A DNA stretch of 64,000 bases from Artemia franciscana (lineage: Eukaryota > Arthropoda > Branchiopoda > Anostraca > Artemiidae), in NCBI RefSeq assembly GCF_032884065.1, contig NC_088866.1:25175580-25239579 (forward strand), written 5' to 3'. A program made the translations under genes and the position numbers. Below, piece after piece: positions 47,311 through 58,640 of this stretch. The notes beneath the pieces were generated by a model. It was not told where the DNA came from. It was given only the letters and a program-made list of their open reading frames with translations, and searched no databases. Each line of letters begins with the position of its first letter. The first letter of the stretch is position 1.

Positions 47311-49280
47311 ACCCACCATAAAAACCTTGGTAGTTCTATACCACTCAAAAAGTTGATTTGTAACAACTAAATTTATCTAACTTTCTGTAATTTGTGTGTC
47401 ATAACTTTAATGTTTCAGCCATCTAAAATATAAACTATTTTTGATGCACTTATCATTAATTGGAGGTCCTAATCATCAATGCACATTTTTAGCTTGAGTA
47501 TAATCTTGGAAAATACTGCCCAATCCTTAAGATACACAGTATCTTAAAGATGGAACAAAGCCCCTCAATCATAGACAGATTCAATGACAGAGAAGAATTA
47601 AAGAAATAATATTGTATTTGAATGACCTAGGCTACAAGGGTAGCCCAACTTTAGCTTAAGCTTGAATGTGTAAAAAAAAACTTGAAAAAGATTTTAGTCC
47701 CCAATCCCAGCTGTCTACCTCTTATCCTAGGTTAAGAACCTGCTATATATTTTAATTAAGGTATTTGATTATGCACTGTCCATGTACTGGGGATTTTGTC
47801 ATAAGAGAAAATTTAATTATATTATTGTTTGTACTGTACAAACAAATTAACCCTTCAGTAATTGTGTGGTGCAAGAACAAAGAACTTAGGGAATATTATA
47901 TATTAAATGTATTAATAACATAAGCATTTGCAGAATCTTACATAGTTTGTACTTGCTGGATTATTTGAAAACAGTGTTTCCATTTATTAAAAGTATTAAA
48001 GGAAAAGTTAGATGCATTTATGATTAAAATAAACACTATTTATATTTTCCCAGCCAAAAAAAGCATTGAATGTTATGTAGAATTAATCAATGTTAATGCA
48101 CTTATAATAAACTACTCAAACACTAAAAATTTATTTAACAAAGAAAAAAAAAAGAGAACTATTGACCTTGAACACAGTGACAACCTAGAATTATTATTTC
48201 TTTTGTATTTTCATTGAAAAGGGCTACAAATTTGCCCTGCTCTAGATATTGAAAAGCATATCTCCCCTCCTAAATTTTGTGAATTTACGCCACTAGTAAC
48301 AAGATCATTTCCTCCACTCAACAGGAGTCTAGAAATACCATGAAAAATCTTTTTTTTTGCAAAACTTAGGGTCTTCAGATTTTGTGAACACAATTCCAGG
48401 AAGAGATAGTTTTGCCTAAAAAAAATATGACACCAACCTCCAACAGGTAATTGCAAACAGCACTCATTCAGCATGTTAGCTAGCATTTTTCAAGATTAGG
48501 TTATCAATTCTATTTCTGCCTTGTGTTATTGTGAGACTATGCTCCTGGATTTCTTAATAAGAAGCTGGGAAGAGAGATAACACCCTTGTCTCATCCCATA
48601 GATCCTTGACTATCTCTTAGGCAAGGAAAAATAATATCTTGTTTCCAATGCTAGTCTCAGTCAATTTTAGAAGGTATCACAGTGTTCACTAATGTCCTAG
48701 TGTTTTAATTTGCGTTGTTAATATTCATTTTAATTATAGTGTTGGTATTATTGTTTATATTTGTATTAAGTAGTGAGGGCAAATGGCCCTCACCTGTTGG
48801 GTCTTGCTTGGCCAAGTCTGATTGAATATGTCCCCTCTCAGAGAGGGCCTAGTATATCCTTTCTTTTTAATGTAAAAAGCCATATAATACTATAATCACA
48901 GAATAATGTCCAGGGTTAAAGACCATTTCATAAAGTTCCATTTTTCTAGCTTAAATACTTAAGCTGAAACCTAGCACAAAAGCCAGCCATCACACAGAAA
49001 ATATCCCTGCTTATAGGTATTTGGTTGCTAATCATGTTCTCTCTTTGTGTGACTTGTACTAGGGCCTTACCCCTTACAACTAGGATATTGCTGGTCATGC
49101 AAAAATATACCTTTGCTGACTTTTGTTTCTGTTCTCCAATTATTTTGCTTGTCGCTTCAGTAAACAAAGGGTTCAGTTGAATGTAAATCTATCTGAATGT
49201 CCTATATACAAGGATACAAAATGGAATAGTTTCAGCTACATAGAAGATCAAAAATGACTCCTTGTCCATCTAAAATTTCT
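47311..49280. other. Intergenic, little recognised
   Basis: AT-rich. Two adjacent short hairpins occur near 48777-48850 (GAGGGC-AAAT-GGCCCTC and CCCTCTC-A-GAGAGGG). The 91-codon minus-strand frame at 48211-48486 has an unusually even amino-acid composition (for example SGVNSQNLGGEICFSISRAG) and may come from a repeat. I do not recognise it. Confidence 0.4.
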
Positions 49281-49289
49281 TGGTAAGAA

Positions 49290-49960
49290 CAGCAATACAA
49301 ATTAATAATCAAAGGGAGAGCTAAATTAATAAAACCAACAGAATTCATTTATTGAAATTAAATAAAGATTAAAAAATAATGCAAATAAAAAAAATAAAGC
49401 TATGAACAATGAAAAATTTTGAGTGTAGGTGGATTTTTTTTTTCTGAAATTTAAATTGCAGTAAAACATTTTAGACTATAAGCAAAAAATGCAGAAAATA
49501 GTTTTCTAAAGGTTTTTTAGTTCCACTGTTAAGTTATGTTCCATAGATTAAACAAATTTCAAACAAAAACAAGGAACAATCTTAAAATCTAAATAAAGCA
49601 GAAATAAAGTCATTTATTAAGTCAAAATTAAACCATCATAAATTACTATGAATGAATAGGTGTTCATTCAACTGAAGCCTTGTGTGAATGGACTCCTGTG
49701 CAACTTATGCCATTTAACCGAACCCTCATTCAACTGAATCTTTACGCAGCTCAATCCCATTTGCAGCTCATAAATAATGTAAATAATGCAAATTAAAAAA
49801 AAACTATGGACAATCACAAATTTTGAGTGTATATGGATTTTTTTCTGAAATTTAAATTGCAGTAACATATTTTAGATCATAAGCAAAACAAAAACAAAAA
49901 AAATCAGAGAATGGTTTTTATTTAAAATGTTTTTAATTCCATTGTAAGTTATGTTCCACC
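49290..49960 (+). repeat. Direct repeat of about 190 bp, spacing about 400 bp
   Basis: The block with AATTTTGAGTGTA, GGATTTTTTTCTGAAATTTAAA and TTGCAGTAA at about 49420-49550 recurs at about 49820-49950, with CTGTTAAGTTATGTTCC in both. Confidence 0.7.
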
Positions 49961-50220
49961 TATCCATTTTATGGGTAGGTGGTCTAGGTTGAATTGGCAA
50001 AAGTGTTGATATTTGTCAAGTGCCTGGGAATCTCTTAACATGTGGAGTAATTGGGGAAAAACACTATTATTTCCATTCTTTGCCTATATGTTAAATAAAG
50101 CCTAGACAGTTTTTTTTTAAATTTATTATTATTATTTTTTTTTTTACTGAGCCCTTTTTCACTGAATCTCCATTTAATTTAACCCTCATTTAAATCAAAC
50201 CCTGTTAGATTTTAGTCAAC
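49665..50220 (-). repeat. Minus-oriented CAGTTGAATGAGGGTT-like minisatellite pieces
   Basis: Two clusters (49665-49765 and about 50145-50210) are complements of the unit arrayed at 50815-51040, for example TTCAACTGAANCC and AACCCTCATT. Confidence 0.6.
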
Positions 50221-50814
50221 CCTTCCCTCCAATCTTCAACCTCTTAAGGTCGATCTAATGCCAAAATCATTAAAATTGCCATTAAATCAATCTATTGCCA
50301 AAATCATGGTTCATAATTTTTTTTTGGTTTTATTGCAAACTGTGAACATTCATGACAGATCTATCTTTTCTTTTGTTTTGCTTAGATTTATCAGCTGTTT
50401 TATGATGCTCATAACTTTTAATTGACTTCCAATATAGTCATATGCTTTCAAGTTTTGAGCCTTTCATAGGATCCCAAGCAAGGCATATCAAGTAATTTTC
50501 CAGCCTACTCTATCAAAGAAGGTGAGGTAGAGGACACCTTTAAAGTAAAGTTCATGGTTCATGTCTTAGTTCAGACTTTCAGGGCATATTATCAAGAGGA
50601 AAAAATACCGAGCGTAACAAGTTTCAATGATTTTCAAGCATGAGAGTAAGGGAGTCATTACCCCCCCCCCCACTTCCCTTTTTAGAACATGACTATTTTA
50701 CCAGGACTGATTTGCGGCTGTACCTTTTACTTGCATCAACGCATGGCTCTATGTAAAACCGGGTTATTTTTATTCTATTAAATATTAATAAGACAAAAAT
50801 TTTAGAAAATAGAG

Positions 50815-51040
50815 ACCTGAATAAGGGTTCAGTTGAGTGGGGGTTGCGTTGCACGAGAGTTCAGTTAAACTGGGTTGGGTTGCACAAGGGCTCTGTTAAA
50901 CAGGGTTGAGTTGCACTAGGATTCAGTTGCATGAGAGTTCAGTTTCATGAGGGTTGAGTTGTACAGGAGTTGAGTTACGCAGGGGATCAGTTGCACAAGA
51001 ATTCAGTTACATGAGGGTTTAGTTGCAATCGAACCAAAAC
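50815..51040 (+). repeat. Minisatellite with about 19-bp units
   Basis: About eleven degenerate units of the form GAGGGTTCAGTTGCACGA. The array ends about 155 bp before the candidate TRAFD1 start exon. Confidence 0.8.
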
Positions 51041-51195
51041 AATAAATTGAACCTAAGGTAAACAGAATCTAAAATGAATAATCGAATTAAACTGAAAATA
51101 ATAGAATTAAAAAAAAAATCAAAATTATTTCATTTTTAGGTAACCTGACAAATGGAATTTTGCTGATATAGTTGAAGCTAGATACGGAAACAACA

Positions 51196-51215
51196 ATGGG
51201 ATTATGTGATAATTG
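51196..51215 (+). CDS. TRAFD1: TRAFD1-like gene, candidate first coding exon
   Basis: ATG followed by GLCDN and two bases of a split codon, then the good donor TG|GTGAGA. Joined to the exon at 56131 (first base T), it yields MGLCDNCRKEVEVNF, which supplies the two Cys of the first zinc finger that exon 2 needs. Human TRAFD1 has a LCDNCKKE sequence at this point. The in-frame stop TAG at 51169-51171 leaves this as the only ATG in the local frame. A spliced upstream exon (a TATAG acceptor lies there) would extend the N terminus. The exon is short, so support comes from the phase-perfect join and the motif. Confidence 0.75.
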
Positions 51216-52092
51216 GTGAGAATTTGAAAATAGAGTTTATGTTTTCATTTTTTTTTTTAAGTTCAAATACTTTACATTTCTGTTTCAGCTTTTGTTGTAC
51301 TTAAAAGAATTATCATCAGTACTGTTGTTAGTTTTATCAGGGAATTCACAGTACTTAGTAGATGCTCTGGCCACAAAAGCTTATCCCCTCCTCTCAGTAA
51401 AAGCCACCAATATCTTAGCTGCTTGGCTGTTTGTGTTCCCCTACGCATCTCCTGTTGAGAGTATTTGTCTATCTCTTTGTTCCCCTTTGTGGAAGAGTCA
51501 TCCCTGGTATATTCAAGGTATTCACCATTGTTTTCCCCAATCCTGAGGACCCCACCTGGTAGCTTGACACTGGCTTATACATGCAAAATTCTTCCCTAAA
51601 AAGACAGGAGAGAGTCATCGACCACTTGCCAGCCATCAGTGGGAAGGGATACAGGATCTACAAAACCAGTACTAGTAAGAGAAATTGTTCCCCTCCCCCT
51701 CTCAGTTTGTTTCTCAAGTGATCCTCTCTTGCACCATAATTGGAACTTAATGTGTTCAAGGTGATCAGCCTTGGGTATGATTTGGCAGCCAATACTGGCA
51801 GTGTACTTCAGTACATCCAATCTTGGCAGCAATCTTACCTCCCCCCCCCCAAAAAAAAATACAAATTTTCTTAGTACAAAAAGATCAGCCTAATTTCGGT
51901 CGTTCACCCTTTCTGTTGTCTCCTGTCGTATGTTTAGTAGGGCTAAACAATAGTCGGGATATAGTCTTTTTCAATCCATAGGATGTGGATTATAAGTCAT
52001 TTTTGTCAGCGTCCTAGCTATAGTGAAACGCAAAAGGTTCTTAATTAGGATGGGATGGAAATTATTAAAGCTTCTAAACCTTTTTGAATATC

Positions 52093-52390
52093 TAGTACTG
52101 CTACTAACAACTCACCATAGTACCCAGCGGCTTGAGGCTAACACAGCTATGCACGCTCCTTCTCCATCGCAATCTCTGCAAAGCCCCCCTCTTTACACCC
52201 TCTGAGATGTTTCCATTTCCTTTGAGTATTTCCTTACGACATACTACCATCCCAACCAAGGACGACTTGTTTTCATTTTAGCCCTGGACGGATGGCCGAA
52301 AAGGACACTCTTTAGGAATCTGTAGTGTCATCCATCATCTTCTGAAGCCCCCTAGCCATTTCAACCTGTCTCTCAGATATTGGTGAATAT
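52093..52390 (-). pseudogene. LINE 3' fragment in duplication unit 1
   Basis: Complement of the RTE-like LINE end: a degenerate TAG tail, then CACCATAGTACCCAGCGGC, CCCTCTTTACACCCTC and the [10 protein letters not shown] region, up to about the LRWLGHVLR region. Frameshifted. Confidence 0.8.
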
Positions 52391-53231
52391 CTTGGGAAGG
52401 AGTATAACGTTTAAAATGGGTGAGATGGAGTAGGAATATGGACAGAGCCAGTGAAGCAGCCACATTTGGCTTTGCTCTGATATAAATTTGCTGTAGTTGT
52501 AGTCACAAAAGCCTATCGCCCCCTCCCCTCAGTAAAAAGCACCAATGTCTTAGCTGCTGGGCTCTTTGTGCTCCCCTGGGCATCTCCTATTGAGTATGTT
52601 TGTCTATCTCTTTTTTCCTCTTTGTGGAACAGTCATCCGTCGTATATTCATGGTATCCACCATTGATTTCCCCAATCCTGAGGACCCCACCTGGCAGCTT
52701 GACACTGACATATACATGCAAAATTCTTACCTAAAAAGACAGGAGAGAGTCATCCACCACTTGCCAGCCATCAGTGGGAAGGGATACAGGATCCACAAAA
52801 CCAGTACTAGTAAGAGAACTTGTCCCCATCCCCCTCTACGTTTGTTTCTCAATAGATCCTCTCTTGTAGCATAATTGGAACTTCATATGTTCAAGGGGAT
52901 CAGCCTTGTGTATGATGTGACAGCCAATACTGGCAGCATACTTCAGTACATCCAATCTTGGCAGCAATCTTGCCTCCCCCCCCCAAAAAAAAGAAAAAAA
53001 CACTTCTTTAGTACAAACAGATCAGCCTAGTTTCGGCTGTCTACCCTTTCTGTTGTCTCCTGGGGTATGTTTAGTAGGGCTACTCAATAGTCGGGATATA
53101 GCCTTTGTCAATCCATAGGATGTGGATTTTAAATCATTTTTGTCTGCGTCCTAGCTATAGTGAAACACAAAAGGTTCTTAATTAGAATGGGATGGAAATT
53201 ATTAAAGCTTCTAAACCTTTTTGAATATCTA

Positions 53232-53530
53232 GTACCACTACTAACAATTCGCCATAGTACCCAGCGGCTTGAGGCTAACACAGCTATGCACGCTCCTTCT
53301 CCATCCCAATCTCTGCAAAGCCCCCCTCTTTACACCCTCTGAGAAGTTTCCATTTCCTTTGAGTATTTCCTTACGATGTACTACCATCCCAATCAAGGAC
53401 GACTTGCTTTCTGTTTAGCCCTACACGGATGGCCGAAAAGGACAATCTTTGGGAATCTGTAGTGTCATCCATCATCTTCTGAACGCCCCCTAGCCATTTC
53501 AACCTTTTTAACAGATATTGGTGATTATCA
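53232..53530 (-). pseudogene. LINE 3' fragment in duplication unit 2
   Basis: Duplicate of the fragment at 52093-52390, at the same offset as the rest of the 1.13-kb unit. A degenerate TAG tail is retained (ACCACTACTAAC on the plus strand). Confidence 0.8.
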
Positions 53531-53640
53531 TGAGAAGGAGTATAACGTTTAAAATGGATGAGATGGAGTAGGAATATGGATGTAGCCAGTCTAGCAGCCA
53601 CATTTGGCTTTGCTCTGATATGAATTTGTTGTAGTTGTAG

Positions 53641-56130
53641 CAACTTATTCCAAATATTTTTGGTTGAAACAAAGTTTTAAGATTAGTTTGGATTCGGAGT
53701 TGCTATATACTCTGCACTGTTTAATCACTTTTTCATTCGTAATTTTCATTCTTGTTTAATTACTATCGTTATTATCATTGTTATTTCAAAAGGACTTTTC
53801 CAGCGTTTTTTTTTCTACAAAGCAAAGCAAGGAACAATATTAAAACCTAAAGTAAGGAGAAATAAAATTGAATAATAAATCAGACTTGAAACAAACAGAA
53901 ATGACTATGGCTGAATAAAGGAAACCTACAACAAACAGAAATGCACAATAATTACTGCCAATAAGGTCAAAACTTAGGTAGTACAGCTTCAATAAAGTTG
54001 GTAGGTCTTTTTTACACTCCAGCCTTTAGTGGGATTTGGGAGAGTGGTAGTATTTGTGATTTTGTTCGTTTTAAGTATGGTTTGATTTTCAAATTTAATT
54101 TATCTGTTTTTTGCTATTGTTTGTTTACTCATAGGCGTTTCTAATCGTTTTTAAGTGCTGCTCGTTTTAGGTCTTAATATTTACCTTTAATGCTCTTTTT
54201 ATAAACTTTCTTTTTTGCTAAGTTCTTATATTAATGTCTAAAACAGTGTTGTGTCTTTCTATTTGTTTTACTACCATGTAATTTTACCGTATATAGTCTA
54301 TAAATATCATTTGAGAATCGCGTAAAATTATTCGATAATTCCTTTTGACAAAACTAAGTGATTCTCATATTTCTTAAATGATATCATCAGTTCTTATCAA
54401 CTTACATTGAATAAACAAATAAAAAAAAGAACAAGAAAAAAAATCTATATTTTCTGTTTGCATTATGAGCTAAGAGATAAGGTTTTTTATTTTTAATGCT
54501 TATTATAAGTATCAATGACTGTCTTTTTTTCTGGGGGAGGGAGAAAGGATAATTACCAACCTTTACCTTTTAGCTGTATGAATCAGGGCCATCTCCAGGA
54601 TTTTTTTTTGTCGGGGGAAGGGGGTGGTGGTAAAAAACGTCAAAAATGTATATAGTTTTTTTACATTCATTTTTGTTACGTTTTTACTATTCGGACAAAT
54701 ATTTCGGGGGGGGATTCAAACCCCCTAATCCCCCCTGCATATGGCCTTGCCACGAATGCATTAAGAAAAAGAAAAAAAAGTATTCGACCATCCTAGCTAA
54801 AGTCAGCCTGTGTAAACCCTTTAATTTTGCAAATCCAAAGAGCCCCAAGAGATGGAATAGCTCAGTTGTGTAACCAGGATTTTATTTCATAAGGGGAAAT
54901 ATGTGTGGGAGTGCCCAATTTCGCTAAAAGAACAAAAAATAGGTGGGTTTTATAAAAGATAATGTAAAATACGGACAAGATTGCTTATACCAAGTGATTT
55001 TGGATTAGGGGCAATTCTTTCTCTATTTACATGCCTGTTATAAGTTGGCCTGCAGTTTTCTTTTTGCAGCTTTACTAATTTACTATTTATTCAACCGGTG
55101 TAAACCCTTAGTTTTCCTATTGAAATTTCCCTGTTATCTTATCTTTCTTTCGGTGCTACACTAACCCCGGCTACGGACCCCTTTCCAGCTGCTGAAAGGA
55201 GAATTAGACAATTCTGAGATAAGGCGATTATTACACAACAATACCTAATGTTGCACCATATTACAGACTCTCTTCACCTGTTGAAATGAGAATCCCTCCT
55301 TAGACACCACTAATGAAAAGTTCGCAATGACGGGTCTATTGTAGGAAAATCTAGAGAGGGTTTTCAGAAATATTAAACAACGCCTATCTTTTTCTGGCTA
55401 ATTTCTTCAAATAAAAGTGCAAGGATTGAGTTTAACTCTCGATTAATTAAATATTGAATTTAAAGTGGCCCAGCTTGCTTTAACTTGGAACTCGTAACTG
55501 ATTGAAATTATATTGTTTATAAAGGCAACTGTTAAATATGCAATCACTTAGAGGGCTGCCTAAAATACTCTTAGTATCCCAACTCAAATCTGAACTTGCT
55601 ACCTCACAATGCAAGCTTGCTTGTTATCTGAATAGCATCCCTAGTAACTTATTCCCCAGTAATAGTATCTTATTGTCCTAACTAAACAATCTTAGTACTA
55701 AAAATCTATACGAAGGAGATACTGTACGTTTTGAATCCATACTATCCCAGCTAAAATCTGAACATGCTATATTGCTATCCGAACTTTCTTACTATCTTAT
55801 TAATAGCTTAATTAGTAAAGTGTGTCCTAGTAGCTTAATGTCTAACTTACTATCCTAAGTCGCAAAGCATAAAAATCATACGAAGGAAATACAGCGTGGC
55901 AATTGAACCTGCAATATTAGGTACATAAGATCACCCTTGGTATCCTAGCTACTATCTCAATTTACATGCTATCTTAGTATCTTGTATCTTAATAACTTCT
56001 TTAACATCTTCTAATTTAGATTAAATTAAATTAGATTGACTAAAGTTGATTAGATAATCAAATAAATTATCGTGCATCTTCTTAACTTCTTAGATGGTTG
56101 GTTTTATACGATATAAATAATTTTTTCCAG
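53641..56130. other. TRAFD1 intron 1, remainder
   Basis: AT-rich intron. A small element-like segment at about 54585-54755 starts CAGGGCCATCTCCAGG and ends CCCCCCTGCATATGGCC, with G- and C-runs typical of degraded transposon ends, but the class is unclear. From 55560 to 56000 loosely repeated TATCTTA and TACGAAGGA stretches occur. No exon seen. Confidence 0.45.
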
Positions 56131-56326
56131 TCGAAAAGAAGTGGAAGTGAACTTTGATTTACATACAATACATTGTTTGAAGCACCTGAGATTGTGTCCA
56201 AAATGTGATGAACCTTTCCCTCGGGATTCTATACTTGAGCACATTGAGAACGATCATAAGAGAGTCATTTGCTCTAATGGCTGTGGAGAAAGTTTTGAGA
56301 AATTCTATGAGCAGAAACATCTGTTG
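56131..56326 (+). CDS. TRAFD1: TRAFD1-like exon 2 (zinc fingers)
   Basis: Acceptor TTTTTTCCAG and donor TTG|GTAAGC. The first base completes a Cys codon. The translation has HTIHC finishing the first finger, CPKCDEPFPRDSILEHIENDH as the second, and CSNGCGESFEKFYEQKH as the start of a third. The order and spacing match the N-terminal TRAF-type zinc fingers of TRAFD1 (FLN29), a protein linked in vertebrates to negative feedback on innate immune signalling. XAF1 is the other relative. The exon ends in phase 0 and continues directly into the exon at 61616. The function in this organism is inferred only. Confidence 0.9.
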
Positions 56327-57109
56327 GTAAGCGTATACTTCTTGTTTATCTGTCAAGTCTGTAGAGTTAAATGTGCTATATCTCGATGTTTTCAACACTA
56401 AGATACATGCAAAGCATACGGAGTACATTTACCTTGCGAACTTCTATATAACCGTCATATACTCGAAAGACTACTGTTTCTTCGTTATTCCGCATGTTCT
56501 GTCTTGTGCGATATTTTCTTTCTTCATGGAAAACAGTATGTGTTCAGCCCGGTGGTTTGGCTACAAGCATCTTTTAAGTGTCCTACCTCGGGGAAAAAAT
56601 TCAAGATTCAATTTTTCGTAAAATTCATTTTTTTCCATCATTTCATTTTTTTTTCGTAAAATTCGTTCATTTATCCATTGAGTAATTTTAAATCTTGTAT
56701 CATTCCCTCCCTTTTCAAAATAATTTGTTGTCGTGCCGAGCTATTTTTTCTAGCTATTTTCAATGAAAATATCCCCCAGAAATATATTTTCCAAAGTCTA
56801 TGGGGGAAGGGGTAAAATCTAGGGAGGGGAAATGGCAAAGAAACTCAAATACACTCTGCGCAAAATAATTTAAATTTACCATCATATACGGAAAAAATGG
56901 TCGACCTCAAGAATGACCAAGGGTTTTGAGTCCTACCTTGAATGGAGTAGCTATTCGGCACATCATAGCCATTATACCGACCAAATTATTGAAAATTTTT
57001 GGGTCCTTCCTTTAATGACTTCAGTGCATCTCAGCCCTTTCATATAGACCGTAAATCTATAAATGAGTTTTGTATGCAAATTCGTTTGATGAGTTAAAAA
57101 AATCTGTTA
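56327..57109. other. TRAFD1 intron 2, proximal part
   Basis: No exon or defined repeat recognised. A G-run-rich segment is at 56795-56830. Confidence 0.45.
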
Positions 57110-57345
57110 GCACATGGCCGGCTAACTTTTTTGAAAATAAAGACGACCTTATCCCTGCATCAAAAATCCACCTAAATAGCAGATTAACACAGCTTATTAC
57201 AGGACATAGCAGATTGCTTCATCTTTAAAATAGAATTGGGAAAGCTGACTCTCCATTGTGCTTGTGCGGTCTAATGGAAGCATGTAGTCATCTTCTATTT
57301 GATTGTCCTGTTTATTGTAGAATACGTATAGTAATGGAATTATAA
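57110..57345 (+). pseudogene. C-terminal fragment of an RNase H-bearing retrotransposon
   Basis: One frame reads WPANFFENKDD, LTQLITGHSRLLHL, a stop, NRIGKADSPLCLCGLMEACS and HLLFDCPVY. The TGHS, CxCG and HxxxxCP pattern is the zinc-knuckle-like end that follows RNase H in R1, jockey or I-type elements. One in-frame stop. It may belong to the same family as the RNase H fragment at 26.7 kb, but no overlap exists to prove it. Confidence 0.75.
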
Positions 57346-57480
57346 TTAAGTGAATATGAAACAATTTAATTTTAAATTTAACAATTTAATAAGATATTTA
57401 CACAAATGATTTTATTTGAATAGACTACATTGTTGATTACAAGCAAATATAGCCCAAAAATATTTTAAACTAGAACTCTA

Positions 57481-57951
57481 GAGCCATATCTAAAATGCAG
57501 AAAGGGGGGGGGGGGAGGCTTGCGGAAACACGAATCAATGGATTGGAAGTGTATTTTTATCATGAAAATATCTGAGAATGCCTTAGGAATGATAGGGGAA
57601 GGCTCATTCAAGAAATGTTTTAAATTCTATGTCCTTTTTCAAACAATATGGAAATTTAAAATTAAAGACGAAACACATTGCAATGGATCATATGTTTTGC
57701 TAGAGCTAAGGAGTGATGTTAAAACTTAAGAGCCATATCTAAAATGCAAGGAGGGGTGGCTTGCGAAAACATGAATCAATGGATTTAAAGTATGTTTTTA
57801 TCATGAAAATATATGAGAATGCCTTAGGAATGGTAGGAAAAGGCTCATTCAAGAAATGTTTTAAATTCCATGTCATTTTTTATGCAATAAGGATCTATGA
57901 CGAAATATGTTGCAAATGTTTTGCTAAAGCTAAGAAACAATATTAAAACTA
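57481..57951 (+). repeat. Tandem duplication of about 245 bp
   Basis: Units 57481-57729 and 57730-57951 both open GAGCCATATCTAAAATGCA and share GAATGCCTTAGGAATG and GGCTCATTCAAGAAATGTT. The second has a deletion of about 25 bp near its end. The open frames in the two units (69 and 61 codons) are similar, but nothing identifies them as genes. Confidence 0.85.
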
Positions 57952-58029
57952 AAGAGCTCCCGTTATGGAATGGATCGAAAATGACACGTAATCACGGCCA
58001 AACCTTTTGTTATTGCTAAAAGATCACCT

Positions 58030-58640
58030 TATTCTACCCAAACCCTTCGATACTAGTCTCTTATATGAAGACATAAACAAATTATCACCATAAATTATTG
58101 ACATTACTTGTAATTCTATCAAAATACTACCGTAATTCTACCAAAATTCTAGCGTAATTCTACCCAAAGCCCCTGATAGTACTCTCTCATATGAAGACAT
58201 AAACAAATTATCGCCAGAAGTTACTGACATTACTCGTAATTCTACCGTAATTCTAGCCAGTACCCCCTGATACTAGTCTCTTGTTTGAAGACATGAACAA
58301 ACTATCACCAGAAAATATTAACATTGCTCGTAATTCTATCAAAATTCTATCGTAATTCTACTCAACGTCAATGATAATAGTCTCTTATACGAAGACATAG
58401 ACAAATTATCACCAGAAATTATTAGCATTACTTATAATTCTACAGTAGTTCTAGCCAGAGCTCCTGATACTAGTTTCTTAAATGAACACACAAACAAATT
58501 ATCATTAGAAATTATTGACCTTGCTTGTAATGAAACCATGTTTCTAGCGTAATTCTACCCAAAGCCCCTGATACTAGTCTCTTAAATGAAGATATAGGCA
58601 AATTATCACCAGAAATCATTGACATTTCATTACTCGTAAT
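58030..58640 (+). repeat. Degenerate minisatellite, about 104-bp period
   Basis: Six units with CCCCTGATACTAGTCTCTTA, GAAGACATAAACAAATTATCACC and TACTCGTAATTCTACC. The GAAGACAT landmark occurs at about 58068, 58193, 58288, 58391, 58482 and 58588. Confidence 0.85.

Larger units (their letters stand above)
51371..53640 (+). repeat. 1.13-kb tandem duplication inside TRAFD1 intron 1
   Basis: Two adjacent units, about 51371-52502 and 52503-53640, collinear throughout. CACAAAAGCTTATC is at 51372 and its partner at 52504. GAACTTAATGTGTTCAAGG-like, TGAAACGCAAAAGGTTC (52023 and 53160) and GTTGTAGTTGTAG (unit ends) keep an offset of 1132-1137 bp. Differences are scattered substitutions and small indels, so the duplication is not brand new. 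Each unit carries the same LINE 3' fragment, so the LINE inserted before the duplication. Open frames in the units (up to 102 codons) are not conserved between them. Confidence 0.9.
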
